Shown here piece by piece: positions 25,861-34,000 of a stretch of 64,000 nt of DNA (the first letter of the stretch is position 1; each line of letters starts with the position of its first letter). The stretch comes from Mesorhizobium sp. M8A.F.Ca.ET.218.01.1.1 (GTDB taxonomy: Bacteria > Pseudomonadota > Alphaproteobacteria > Rhizobiales > Rhizobiaceae): the NCBI RefSeq assembly GCF_004791165.1, contig NZ_SRUZ01000010.1, positions 208,653-272,652 of the forward strand, written 5' to 3'. The translations under genes and the position numbers were made by a program. The notes beneath the pieces were generated by a model. The model saw nothing but the letters and a program-made list of their open reading frames with translations. It had not been told where the DNA came from and did no database searches.

Positions 25861-26964
25861 TCAGGCCAGCTTCACCAGCATCAGGCTGAAGCCGCCGATG
25901 AACAGGAAGGCGCAGAAGGCGAGCGCCAGCGGGCGCAGGCCGCGCGAGCGAAGCTGCGAAATGTCGGCCTGCAGGCCCATGGCGGCGAGCCCCATGGTCA
26001 GCATGATGGTGGTGGCAAGCACTATCGCCTGCTTCACTTCGGCCGGTACCGCCACAAGGCTGTTCAGCGCCACGACGGCGACGAAGGCGGCGACGAACCA
26101 CGGCATGGGCGGGCGCGCCGCCGAGGGGTCGCCGCTCTTGCGGCGTGCCATCAGGCCGAGCGCGATGACCATCGGCGCCAGCATGGCGACGCGCGTCAGC
26201 TTGGCCACGGTGGCGATCTCGCCGGATTGGGTGCCGTTCTGGAAACCGGCGCCGATGACCTGCGCCACCTCATGGATCGAAGCGCCCGCCCACAGGCCAA
26301 AAGCGTGCTGGTCGAGGCCAAGCAGCGGCGCCAGCAGCGGGAAGCCGAGCATGGCGACGGTGCCGAACAAGGTGATCGAGGCGACGGCATAGGTGACGTC
26401 CTCATCGCGCGCGTCGGTGACGATGTTGGTGGCCACGATCGCCGAGGCGCCGCAGATCGAAGTGCCGGCGGCGATCAGCTGCGCCAGCTTGGCATCGACG
26501 CCGATCAGCCGGCCGAGCGTGATGGTGAAGAGGAAGGTGGCGCCAAGGGTCGCCGCCACGATGCCGACGCCGCTGGCGCCGATCGAAACCACCTGGCCGA
26601 GCGTCAACTGGAAGCCGAGCAGCACGATGGCAAAGCGCAGCAGGCGCTTTTGCGAGAAGGCGATGCCGGCCCTGGCGTGCGCCGGCGTGCCGAGCACATT
26701 GGAATAGACCATGCCGGCCACGACGGCCAGGATCATCGGGCTGAACAAGGCGAAGCCGGAGACATTGCGGGCGGAGAAGGCGACGGCCGTGATCATCGAC
26801 ACCAGCACGATCCCGGGGATGATGCCGTTCCACAGGGAATCGAGGCGCTTGCGGCCCCGCGCCAGATCGGCGGAAATCCTGCTTTTCGGAATATCGTTCG
26901 CGATGCGGGTCAGGGAAGACAATGCAATTCTCCAGGCGGGTATCCCGGGGAAATGCCATTTCAT
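25861..26964 (-). CDS. YeiH/UPF0324-family transporter (putative sulfate exporter family)
   Basis: The product (367 residues from the ATG at 26964) has about ten hydrophobic helices and the family blocks LARGRKRLDSLWNGIIPGI, AGIAFSQKRLLRFAIVLLGF, the substrate-region motif GTSICGASAIVAT and LWAGASIHEVAQVIGAG. UPF0324 proteins are inner-membrane carriers; some are annotated as sulfate exporters, but the substrate is not proven. Upstream in-frame codons exist to 27030, in an AT-rich region more like a promoter. Confidence 0.88.
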   Translation of the reverse strand: MKWHFPGIPAWRIALSSLTRIANDIPKSRISADLARGRKRLDSLWNGIIPGIVLVSMITAVAFSARNVSGFALFSPMILAVVAGMVYSNVLGTPAHARAGIAFSQKRLLRFAIVLLGFQLTLGQVVSIGASGVGIVAATLGATFLFTITLGRLIGVDAKLAQLIAAGTSICGASAIVATNIVTDARDEDVTYAVASITLFGTVAMLGFPLLAPLLGLDQHAFGLWAGASIHEVAQVIGAGFQNGTQSGEIATVAKLTRVAMLAPMVIALGLMARRKSGDPSAARPPMPWFVAAFVAVVALNSLVAVPAEVKQAIVLATTIMLTMGLAAMGLQADISQLRSRGLRPLALAFCAFLFIGGFSLMLVKLA

Positions 26965-27110
26965 AATCGATCTTTCCAACGAATTATTTTGGTTGGAATG
27001 ATCTATTTTTACGAACGATTGGCCGTCCAAACGGTCTCAAGGACGCGTGTGCGCATTGCTCATGGCTTGGCGATGCATCGCACCGAGCTGCGAGAACGCA
27101 ATCCGTCGGG

Positions 27111-27395
27111 CTACAACATGTCCTGCCACCGCCGTGCGCCATGAATGACACGCACGATCTCCGCACCGTCGTCCGTTTGGCGATAGAGGATCAAGTAGTT
27201 TCCCGCAGGGAACGTGCGCAAGCCCGGTCGCACTTCCGGCCGGGCAATGCCCATGCCCGGCATGTCGGCGATGCGTTCGCAATGGGCATGGATTTCGTCA
27301 TACCAACGCAACGCCGCCGCAGGACTGTCCTCGGCTATATAAAGCGCGATGGCTTCGATATCAGCTTCGGCCTCCGGTCGAAGGCGTAGCGTCAT
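27111..27395 (-). CDS. parE: ParE/RelE-superfamily toxin
   Basis: The 94-residue protein has the ParE pattern: LRLRPEAEADIEAIALYIAE at the start, a basic/aromatic middle, then RTFPAGNYLILYRQ and VIRVIHGARRWQDML-like end (VRVIHGARRW). ParE-type toxins inhibit DNA gyrase; RelE relatives cut mRNA on ribosomes. It overlaps the antitoxin by four bases (ATGA), the standard order for this pair. Confidence 0.94.
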   Translation of the reverse strand: MTLRLRPEAEADIEAIALYIAEDSPAAALRWYDEIHAHCERIADMPGMGIARPEVRPGLRTFPAGNYLILYRQTDDGAEIVRVIHGARRWQDML

Positions 27396-27673
27396 CGCGA
27401 TGTGCGCTCGGCAATCCTCGCATCAAGCTTGCCTTTGATCCGGGCGAAGGCATCGCGGCCGTCGACCGGATCGCCGCTTGCCATGCCTTCGTCCCAAAGC
27501 CGGCCTAGCTCGTCGATGGCTTGGTCGCGTTGCATCCGACGAAACTTCCACTCGCGCAAGGCCTCGCGCATGACTTCGCTCGCCGAAGCGTATTCGCCCG
27601 CCGCAACGGCCTCGCGCATCATGGTTGCCATTTCGGGCGTGAGGGCAACGCTCACTTTCTCGACATTCGCCAT
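27392..27673 (-). CDS. parD: ParD-family antitoxin
   Basis: The 93-residue ribbon-helix-helix antitoxin begins EKVSVALTPEMATMMREAV, with EYASASEVMREALREW forming the second DNA-binding helix, and has a charged C-terminal tail for toxin binding. AGGAG precedes the ATG. A short dyad CCTAC/GTAGG lies just upstream (about 27688-27706) and may be part of the autoregulatory operator. Confidence 0.93.
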   Translation of the reverse strand: MANVEKVSVALTPEMATMMREAVAAGEYASASEVMREALREWKFRRMQRDQAIDELGRLWDEGMASGDPVDGRDAFARIKGKLDARIAERTSR

Positions 27674-27746
27674 CGGCGGGTTCTCCTACCTGGGCAAAGT
27701 AGGCAAGTTTACCACCGGCTGCAAGGAGGCCAGGTGGCGCATGACA

Positions 27747-28124
27747 TCAAAGCTGCGCCTCGATCGCCGCCTTGTCGATCACCGACCAGACGTTCCTGAT
27801 CCTGTCGTTCAGATATTCATAGAAGACGTTCTCGCTGAAGGAGACCTTTTTGCCATTGATGGGCAGGCCGAGGAACGTTCCCTTGGGCGTGCAGTTGAAC
27901 TGGAGGCGGCTGGCGATGAAAGGCGGATCGGAGATCAGCAGTTGCACATCGAAATAGAGGTCCGGAATTTCCCGAAAATCCCGCTCCAGCATGTCGCGAT
28001 AGCCTGACAATCCGACGCGGTCGCCATTGTAGTGCACCTCGTCATGGACGAAGCGGTGCAGCCTTTGCCAATCCTGGTTGTTGAGGCAGTCGATATAGCC
28101 TCGATAGAGATCGGTTTCGGTCAC
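27747..28124 (-). CDS. SnoaL-like ester cyclase family protein
   Basis: The 125-residue protein has the NTF2/SnoaL-like fold of ester cyclases: YRGYIDCLNNQDWQRLHRFV, the GYRDMLERDFREIPDLYFDV segment and FLGLPINGKKVSFSENVF. The start is GTG at 28124 with GGAG eight bases upstream. Members act on small polyketide-like or unknown ligands. It is transcribed alone. Confidence 0.85.
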   Translation of the reverse strand: MTETDLYRGYIDCLNNQDWQRLHRFVHDEVHYNGDRVGLSGYRDMLERDFREIPDLYFDVQLLISDPPFIASRLQFNCTPKGTFLGLPINGKKVSFSENVFYEYLNDRIRNVWSVIDKAAIEAQL

Positions 28125-28415
28125 GGTGATGGCTCCGTTGCTGACGCTTGGACGAGATCATGCTCGACCGGAAGATAGAACGACCGTGGGCACAGTCCAG
28201 ACGTTCCAGCCCGGTACCGGAATGCATCGACCAGCAGCGAGCACGCTGATGTCGCAGTAGGCATGCGCGCTCTACGACCCAGCCGGATGAGGTCGACATC
28301 AACAAGATCCTGTCTAGGCCGACGGCGCAGGAGTGTTGAAACAGCGCTGACAGTTCGACGGCTCGCTTGCGTTCATGACCCACATGCTCGGACGATCGGT
28401 TGAAACATCAACCGC
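28125..28415. other. Intergenic stretch, no gene seen
   Basis: About 290 bases between the cyclase gene and the repeat show only short frames on both strands, with several stop codons and no recognisable protein motif. It could be decayed coding DNA, but no parent gene was identified. Confidence 0.4.
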
Positions 28416-28601
28416 GTCGTCATCCACGGGCGGAGCAGCCGCGTAGCGGCGTCGCGAAGACCCGAGGATCCATGCCGCGACCTTGGTGGCAGGTGCAGCG
28501 GAGCCCGATTCTGCACCGCTGCGGCGCCTGGAAGTCGCGGCATGGATCCTCGGGTCTGCGCCGCGTCGCTACGCTCCTTGCTTCGCCCGTGGATGACGAA
28601 G
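28416..28601. repeat. Palindromic intergenic repeat, family B copy 2
   Basis: The unit runs from GTCGTCATCCACGGGCGGAG to CGCCCGTGGATGACGAA. GAGGATCCATGCCGCGAC stands on the left and GTCGCGGCATGGATCCTC on the right. Both arms are of the CCACGGGCG type, unlike copies 1, 3 and 4, which combine two arm types. The centre contains a GGTGCAGCGG/CCGCTGCGGC-like dyad. Confidence 0.88.
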
Positions 28602-28737
28602 TCGGGGGCTTGGGCCAATCCCCAGATCTTGACGCACCGCTCTTCCTGCGCCAGCGTGCCGCCATGTTCGCTCGCGCGCCCGCCAACACCAAGCGACGCC
28701 GCTCCTGCATAGCGCGGAGCGGCAGGCTGATTGCGCG

Positions 28738-28765
28738 ACGATAAATCCGGCACGATAGATCCGGT
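28738..28765 (+). repeat. Two adjacent 14-base direct repeats
   Basis: ACGATAAATCCGGC (28738-28751) is followed without gap by ACGATAGATCCGGT (28752-28765), differing at two positions. They lie 64 bases upstream of the GNAT gene start and just before a hairpin, so they may be regulator sites or part of a structured leader. Confidence 0.5.
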
Positions 28766-28779
28766 TTGTTCGTTTCCCG

Positions 28780-28810
28780 CCCCGCCCGCACCATCAGCCG
28801 GCGGGGTTTT
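28780..28810 (+). terminator. Terminator-like hairpin in the GNAT leader
   Basis: CCCCGCC (28780-28786) and GGCGGGG (28800-28806) form a 7-pair GC stem with a 13-base loop, followed directly by TTTT. It ends 18 bases before the GNAT start codon, so it would either close an upstream transcript or act as an attenuator. Confidence 0.55.
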
Positions 28811-28828
28811 CATGTATGGAGCCTTTTG

Positions 28829-29314
28829 ATGATTGCCAATCCTTCCATCCGGTTTCGGCCGGCCGAGCCTGCCGACGCCGCCGCGATCAGGGATATCGTG
28901 CGTGCCGCCTATGCCAGATGGGTGCCGGTGATCGGCCGCGAGCCGCTGCCGATGCGTGCCGATTACGACAAGGCTGTCGCCGAGCATCCGTTCGATCTCG
29001 CCGTCGAGGACGACCGCATCGTCGGCATGATCGAGACTTTGCTCGCCGACGATCACCTGTGGGTCGAGAATGTCTGCGTTGCGCCGCAGGCGCAGGGCAG
29101 GGGCATCGGCCGGCTGCTGCTGGAGCGCGTGGAAACCAAGGCGCGCGCGGCAGGACGCGCGGAGCTCCGCCTGTTGACCAACGGCGCCTTCGAAGCCAAT
29201 GTGTCGCTCTATCGCAAGCTTGGCTATACGATCGATCGGGAGGAGCCGTTCCTGAACGGAACGACGGTCTATATGAGCAAGCGGCTTGTTGGATGCCCAC
29301 CAACCGGAGCGTGA
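28829..29314 (+). CDS. GNAT-family N-acetyltransferase
   Basis: The ATG at 28829 has GGAG seven bases upstream and gives 161 residues. The acetyl-CoA site motif A is clear (VENVCVAPQAQGRGIGRLLL), with motif B FEANVSLYRKLGYTI at the end. This is a cytoplasmic acetyltransferase for an unknown small substrate. An ACT-domain gene starts two bases after its stop. Confidence 0.93.
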   Translation: MIANPSIRFRPAEPADAAAIRDIVRAAYARWVPVIGREPLPMRADYDKAVAEHPFDLAVEDDRIVGMIETLLADDHLWVENVCVAPQAQGRGIGRLLLERVETKARAAGRAELRLLTNGAFEANVSLYRKLGYTIDREEPFLNGTTVYMSKRLVGCPPTGA

Positions 29315-29316
29315 GG

Positions 29317-29700
29317 ATGGCTGCCAGGATCAAGCTCAAGCAACTCCCCGGCCTGTATGCGATTTCGCGGCTTCAAGCCGGTGACGGCATTCCTGCCTGG
29401 GCTGACGGACCGGGCTTCGTCAGCGTCACCAGAACCGACGACGAGCTCTCGATCACCTGCCTTCAGGATCGCGTGCCGGATGCCGTCAAGCACGATCGCG
29501 ACTGGGTCGCCTTCAAGTTGCAGGGGCCGTTTGCGTTCGACGAAACCGGCATTGTGCTGTCCGTCATCAGGCCGCTGTCGGAAAACGGTTTGGGCATCTT
29601 CCTGGTATCGACCTTCGATGGCGACCACCTGCTGGTGAAAGCGACAGACGAGCCCGCGGCTAGAGGATTTCTGGGCGAAGCCGGGCATACGCTGCTCTAG
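29317..29700 (+). CDS. ACT-domain protein
   Basis: The 127-residue protein begins KLKQLPGLYAISRLQAG and contains PAWADGPGFVSVTRTDDELS and LQGPFAFDETGIVLSVIRPL, the pattern of the stand-alone double-ACT (CASTOR-like) small proteins that bind amino acids. It follows the GNAT gene with two bases between, so the acetyltransferase may be linked to amino-acid sensing. No enzymatic domain is attached. Confidence 0.85.
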   Translation: MAARIKLKQLPGLYAISRLQAGDGIPAWADGPGFVSVTRTDDELSITCLQDRVPDAVKHDRDWVAFKLQGPFAFDETGIVLSVIRPLSENGLGIFLVSTFDGDHLLVKATDEPAARGFLGEAGHTLL

Positions 29701-29784
29701 GCAGCTCATCGCCGGCCGCTGATCAACGATTGGCGCTCTGGCTCAATCCCTGGCGCGCTGGCTCAACCATTTCTGGGGTTGCGT

Positions 29785-29813
29785 TTGACAGCGCCGTTCG
29801 CGCATCGTTATTT
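29785..29813 (+). promoter_or_regulatory. Sigma-70 promoter of the aldehyde dehydrogenase gene
   Basis: TTGACA at 29785-29790 is a perfect -35 box, followed after 17 bases by TTATTT at 29808-29813. The start codon lies 52 bases further on. Confidence 0.6.
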
Positions 29814-29865
29814 CTAGCCCGATATCACGGCCGGACCGGCCATGCGGCACTCCCAGGGAGAAACC

Positions 29866-31299
29866 ATGTCACACGATCTGCAGTTCTATATCGATGGCGC
29901 GTGGGTCGATCCTGTGGTGCCCAACACGCTCGACGTCATCGATCCGTCGAATGAAGACGCCTTCGCGCAGATCTCGCTCGGCTCCAAGGCCGATGTCGAC
30001 AAGGCGGTGGCCGCCGCCAAGCGCGCCTTCAACACATACGGCTTCATCTCTGTCGAGGAGCGCCTCGATATCCTCAACCGCGTTATCGAGATCTACAAAA
30101 AGCGCAGCAAGGACCTGGCGCTCGCCGTATCGCGCGAGATGGGCGCGCCGCGCCAGATGGCGCTCGACAGCCAGGTGGGCGTCGGTCTCGCGCATTTGCA
30201 GAAGATGGCCGAGACGCTGAAGAATTTCCAGTTCCGCCATGTCAAGGGCAACCATCTCGTGGTCAAGGAGCCGATCGGCGTCGTCGGCCTGATCACGCCG
30301 TGGAACTGGCCGCTGAACCAGATCACCTGCAAGGTGGGTCCGGCACTCGCCGCCGGCTGCACCATGGTGCTGAAGCCGTCCGAAATCGCGCCGCTCGACG
30401 CCATCATCTTCGCCGAGATCATCGACGAGGCCGGCTTGCCGAAAGGCGTGTTCAACCTCGTCAACGGCGACGGCCCAGGCGTCGGCCAGGCGCTGTCCAG
30501 CCACCCCGACATCGACATGATGTCGTTCACCGGTTCGACCCGGGCCGGCATATTGGTGGCCAAGGCGGCCGCCGACACCGTCAAGCGCGTGCATCAGGAG
30601 CTTGGCGGCAAGTCGGCCAACATCCTGTTTCCGGATGTCGACCTCGCCACCGCCGTCAGCAAGGGGGTCGCCGGCTGCTTCGGCAACAGCGGCCAGTCCT
30701 GCAACGCGCCGACCCGCATGTTCGTGCCGCGCGACCGCCACGACGAGGCCGCGGGATACGCCAAGGTCGCGGCTGAAAAATTCACCGTCGGCCCGGCCGA
30801 CGGCGCCAACACCAGGCTCGGCCCTGTCGTCAGCCAGGTCCAGTTCGACAAGATCCAGGACCTGATCCAGAGCGGCATCGACGAGGGTGCGACGCTGGTT
30901 GCCGGCGGCCCCGGCCGTCCTGCCGAACTCAACCGCGGCTACTATGTCAGGCCGACCGTGTTCGCCGACGTCACCCACGACATGCGCATCGCGCGCGAAG
31001 AGGTTTTTGGCCCGGTGCTGGCGATCCTGCCCTACGACACGGTCGAGCAGGCGGTCCAGCAGGCCAACGATACCGTCTACGGCCTTGCCTCCTACATCCA
31101 GGCCAAGGACCTGCAGAAGGCCCGCGACGTGGCGGCGCGCATGCGCTCGGGCAATGTCTACATCAACTATCCCCAATGGGACGCCGGCCTGCCCTTCGGC
31201 GGCTACAAGCAGTCCGGTAACGGCCGCGAATATGCCGAATACGGGCTCGAGGATTTCCTCGAGATCAAGGGCATCGCGGGCTATGAGGCGGCGGAGTAG
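29866..31299 (+). CDS. NAD(P)-dependent aldehyde dehydrogenase
   Basis: The 477-residue enzyme is a complete aldehyde dehydrogenase that oxidises an aldehyde to the acid in the cytoplasm. Key residues are visible: N147 in ITPWNWP, the cofactor loop FTGSTRAG, general base E245 in HQELGGKS and nucleophile C279 in GNSGQSCN. EEVFGPVLAI and PFGGYKQSGNGRE lie near the C-terminus. The ATG at 29866 has AGGGAG upstream. It stands alone between a promoter and a repeat, so the substrate cannot be inferred from context. Confidence 0.96.
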   Translation: MSHDLQFYIDGAWVDPVVPNTLDVIDPSNEDAFAQISLGSKADVDKAVAAAKRAFNTYGFISVEERLDILNRVIEIYKKRSKDLALAVSREMGAPRQMALDSQVGVGLAHLQKMAETLKNFQFRHVKGNHLVVKEPIGVVGLITPWNWPLNQITCKVGPALAAGCTMVLKPSEIAPLDAIIFAEIIDEAGLPKGVFNLVNGDGPGVGQALSSHPDIDMMSFTGSTRAGILVAKAAADTVKRVHQELGGKSANILFPDVDLATAVSKGVAGCFGNSGQSCNAPTRMFVPRDRHDEAAGYAKVAAEKFTVGPADGANTRLGPVVSQVQFDKIQDLIQSGIDEGATLVAGGPGRPAELNRGYYVRPTVFADVTHDMRIAREEVFGPVLAILPYDTVEQAVQQANDTVYGLASYIQAKDLQKARDVAARMRSGNVYINYPQWDAGLPFGGYKQSGNGREYAEYGLEDFLEIKGIAGYEAAE

Positions 31300-31330
31300 T
31301 TCTTTGGCCGCAGCGTAGCTGGAGAGGGGC

Positions 31331-31514
31331 CGGCGCCGCCCCTCATCTGCCTGCCGGCATCTTCTCCCCCTATAGTGACGGGAGAAGGACGCTTTCGCGG
31401 ATGATTTCGCCAATCTCCGGCATTGCGAAGGCGGCGCCGGCATTGCGGCCTGCATCTTTCTCCCCGTCACTATACGGGGAGAAATGTCCGGCAGGACAAT
31501 GAGGGGCGGCGCCG
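31331..31514. repeat. Palindromic repeat, family A copy 2 (RIME-like)
   Basis: Outer arms of 16 bases (31331-31346 and 31499-31514, CGGCGCCGCCCCTCAT type) are perfect inverted copies. Inside each lies CTGCCGGCA or TGTCCGGCAG and a hairpin of the CTCCCC-TATAGTGA-GGGAG kind. The unit follows the aldehyde dehydrogenase gene and probably also terminates it. Confidence 0.88.
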
Positions 31515-31580
31515 ACCTCGGCGATTAGCGGTCTCGGTCACAAGGCCCACACTGATATGCTCAGCCATACCCCCCCATCC

Positions 31581-31615
31581 TTGCCAATTGGCAGATACAT
31601 GCTATATATCTGCCA
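31581..31615 (+). promoter_or_regulatory. Promoter with operator dyad for the Xre-RES operon
   Basis: TTGCCA (31581-31586) and TATATA (31603-31608) are 16 bases apart. A perfect 9-base inverted repeat, TGGCAGATA (31589-31597) and TATCTGCCA (31607-31615), overlaps the -10 box. This placement is what is expected for autorepression by the toxin-antitoxin complex. Confidence 0.72.
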
Positions 31616-31631
31616 TTAGCGAGGTCTAAAC

Positions 31632-32042
31632 ATGCAGCTTCAAGCCATCACCACGACGCCGGCCGCGGTCGGCTCAGCCATATCGGATGAAGAGGCCGGT
31701 GCGCTGGCGCGCTCCACGGTCAATCTGTTCAAGGCCTGGAACCTCACCGACTTCGAGGCCTGCGTGCTGCTTGGCGGCATTTCGGCCCGCACCTGGGCGC
31801 GGTGGAAGGAAGGCGGCATCGGCCGGATCGACCGCGACCTGCGCACCCGCATGGCGCATCTGATGGGCATCCACAAGGGGCTGCGCTACCTCTTCACCGA
31901 GCCGGCGCGCGGCTATGCCTGGATCCGCAAGCCCAATGCCACTTTCGGCGGGCAGTCGGCGCTCGACCTGATGCTGCGCGGCGACATCTCCGATCTCGCG
32001 GCGATGCGCGAATGGCTCGACGCGGAGCGTGGTGCATGGTGA
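31632..32042 (+). CDS. Xre/MbcA/ParS-type antitoxin of a RES system
   Basis: The 136-residue protein has an Xre-like DNA-binding region (ARSTVNLFKAWNLTDFEACV then GISARTWARWKEGGIGR) and a DUF2384 C-terminal domain (DLRTRMAHLMGIHKGLRYLF, then YAWIRKPNATFGG). It binds and neutralises the RES toxin encoded next and represses the operon through the dyad upstream. The toxin start overlaps its last codons. Confidence 0.94.
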   Translation: MQLQAITTTPAAVGSAISDEEAGALARSTVNLFKAWNLTDFEACVLLGGISARTWARWKEGGIGRIDRDLRTRMAHLMGIHKGLRYLFTEPARGYAWIRKPNATFGGQSALDLMLRGDISDLAAMREWLDAERGAW

Positions 32043-32734
32043 GTGGACTGGCGGTCCGTCGCCGCGTCCACTGGCCACAGACCTATCGCATCATCCGCTC
32101 CATCCATCCGCCGATCGACCTGTTCGAGGATATTGCCGACCCGCGCGACTGGGAGGCGCTGGCCGCCGTCGAGGAGAAGACCAACCCGCGCATCCGGCTC
32201 GAGTTCGGCGATCTCGGCAAGGTGCCGGCCGCAAGGCGGGTTTCCGGTCCGGGCGCCAGCTTCGTCATGGCGCCTTTCGTGCATTGCTCGACCTTGCGGC
32301 CCGGCCGCTTCTCGGACGGCAGCTACGGCATCTATTATGCCGGCGACAGCGAGGACGTGGCGCTCGCCGAAACCATCCACCATCACCAGAAATTCATGCG
32401 CGCGACCAACGAGGCGCCGGGCTGGACGGCCGATTTCCGCGTGCTGATCGGCAGCGTCGACCGCGACCTCGACGACGTCAACGCGGTACCCGGCGTGCTC
32501 GACCCGGACGACTACACGGCGTCGCAGGCGGAAGGGCGGGCGCTGCGGGCCTCGGGAAGCGACGGGCTGGTGTGGAACAGCGTGCGCATGCCGGACGGGG
32601 AGTGTATCGGCATCTTTTGGCCCGACGTCATCGGTGTCCCGGTCCAGGGCCGCCACTACAGTTACCACTGGGACGGCGGCCGCGTCGACTTCGTGCGCCA
32701 GCACGACACCGGCAAGGTGCTCGAAGTGGTGTGA
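32036..32734 (+). CDS. RES-domain toxin
   Basis: The 232-residue protein contains a RES domain (about residues 15-205). Arginines near the start (YRIIRSIHPP), the glutamate in DVALAETIHHHQ and the serine in GLVWNSVRMPDG correspond to the R-E-S residues of the family, whose members degrade NAD+ and arrest growth. The ATG at 32036 overlaps the antitoxin gene by seven bases. The length is at the upper end for the family because of an N-terminal arm. Confidence 0.93.
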   Translation: MVSGLAVRRRVHWPQTYRIIRSIHPPIDLFEDIADPRDWEALAAVEEKTNPRIRLEFGDLGKVPAARRVSGPGASFVMAPFVHCSTLRPGRFSDGSYGIYYAGDSEDVALAETIHHHQKFMRATNEAPGWTADFRVLIGSVDRDLDDVNAVPGVLDPDDYTASQAEGRALRASGSDGLVWNSVRMPDGECIGIFWPDVIGVPVQGRHYSYHWDGGRVDFVRQHDTGKVLEVV

Positions 32735-32755
32735 GCAGGGCAGGGCGGCTTGTCC

Positions 32756-33628
32756 TCACGCCAACGCCGCCGCCAGCAGTTTCGCCTGCGGCGTCAGCGC
32801 CTCGAAGCGGCGGGCGCACAGATTGAGCTGGCGCGTGGCCCAGTCATCGCCGAGCCGCAGGCTGCGCAGCGTGCGGGCCGAACGGCGCGCCGCACTTTCG
32901 GGCACGATGGCGATGCCGGCGCCTTGCGAGACCAGCCGGCAGACATTGTCGAGGCCGGGCACGCGGATGCGGAAGTGCAGGTGGCCACCGAGCCTGGCGG
33001 CCTGGCGGGTGATGTGCTCCTGCAAGGGATGGCCGGCGCTCAAGCCGACGAAGGCTTCGCCGAGAAGGTCGGCAAGGCTGGCGGTCTGGCCTTCGAGGCC
33101 GGGCCTGTTCCGCGCCGTAATCACCACCAGGCGGTCGACGAAGAACGGTTTTTGCTCGAGATGCGAAAGGCCGGCCCAGGTCGCGGCGATGCCAAGATCG
33201 GCGGCACCGTTCGCCACCGCCTCGGCGATCTCATGGCTGGGGCGTTCGTCGAGCTCGATGTCGATCCCGGGATGCGCGACCAGGAAGGCCGGCAGCGTGT
33301 CGCGCAGGAGTTCGCTGGTCGCCGCCGTGTTGGCCATCAGCCGTATGCGGGCGCGCAGGCCCGTGGCATAGGTACCGAGGTCGCCGGCCATCGCCTCGAT
33401 CTGGTTCTGCACCGCGCGCGCATGGTGGAGCAGCGCCTGTCCGGCCGCCGTCGGCACCACGCCGCGCCGGCGCCGCTCCAGAAGCGGCGCGCCGAGGCTT
33501 TCCTCCATGCCCTTGATGCGCGCGCTGGCCGAGGCCAGCGCCAGGCCGGCGAGTTCGGCGCCATGGGTGATGCTGCCGCGTTCGGCCACCAGCAGGAACA
33601 GCCTGAGATCGGTGAGGTCGAAGCGCAT
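32756..33628 (-). CDS. LysR-family transcriptional regulator
   Basis: The ATG at 33628 has GGGAGCGAG upstream and gives 290 residues; a TTG five codons earlier is possible. The helix-turn-helix reads FDLTDLRLFLLVAERGSITH and LALASASARIKGMEE, and the effector domain spans about 90-285. It is convergent with the RES toxin gene, and no divergent partner is adjacent apart from the small exported peptide at 33753, so the target is unclear. Confidence 0.92.
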   Translation of the reverse strand: MRFDLTDLRLFLLVAERGSITHGAELAGLALASASARIKGMEESLGAPLLERRRRGVVPTAAGQALLHHARAVQNQIEAMAGDLGTYATGLRARIRLMANTAATSELLRDTLPAFLVAHPGIDIELDERPSHEIAEAVANGAADLGIAATWAGLSHLEQKPFFVDRLVVITARNRPGLEGQTASLADLLGEAFVGLSAGHPLQEHITRQAARLGGHLHFRIRVPGLDNVCRLVSQGAGIAIVPESAARRSARTLRSLRLGDDWATRQLNLCARRFEALTPQAKLLAAALA

Positions 33629-33752
33629 TTCTCGCTCCCGCAAATCGTGTCGTGCCAGGCTCAGCCTTCGTTCACGCCGAAGGCTGGCAGCGCAACTTCC
33701 ACATTGTGGGCGGCCCGCATGTCAGTCAAATCATTTGCGACGGAGATAAGCT

Positions 33753-33956
33753 ATGCGTGAAAAAACATCAGGCCGGCAAGGGCTAGGCATTCTTGAAAGC
33801 GCAGCGATCGTGCTGGCGATCGCGGTGGCCTCGCTTGCCATGGCGCAAGCGCAGCCTGGTTCGCAGGGATGCGCCGTGGCGGCGGCTTCCGTCAGCCGCG
33901 ATGCCGTGCCGGCAAGCCCGGATGCCGAGGCGACGGACATGTTGTTGCATGATTGA
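33753..33956 (+). CDS. Small exported or membrane-anchored peptide (67 aa)
   Basis: The ATG at 33753 has GGAG seven bases upstream. A hydrophobic segment near residues 13-32 (LGILESAAIVLAIAVASLAM) is followed by AQAQPG, which reads as a signal peptide or anchor. The rest is a small, alanine-rich, acidic tail. It slightly overlaps the longer, unlikely start of the TauE-type gene. No family is recognised. Confidence 0.6.
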   Translation: MREKTSGRQGLGILESAAIVLAIAVASLAMAQAQPGSQGCAVAAASVSRDAVPASPDAEATDMLLHD

Positions 33957-34000
33957 CCGGATTGGCATGCTCGAGTTCCATCCATAATGAACGTCCATCC

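Noticed and set aside
28042..28383. 113-codon minus-strand frame upstream of the cyclase gene
   Set aside because: It overlaps the better supported SnoaL-like gene in another frame, with cysteine/serine/arginine-rich composition and no motif.
29869..31470. 533-codon frame antisense to the aldehyde dehydrogenase
   Set aside because: The plus strand has the complete catalytic residues of a dehydrogenase with promoter and ribosome site; the minus frame has none.
31329..31516. Repeated CTCCCC/GGGGAG blocks as a possible CRISPR array
   Set aside because: The units are inverted palindromes without regular spacers, scattered between genes, so they are RIME-like repeats rather than CRISPR.
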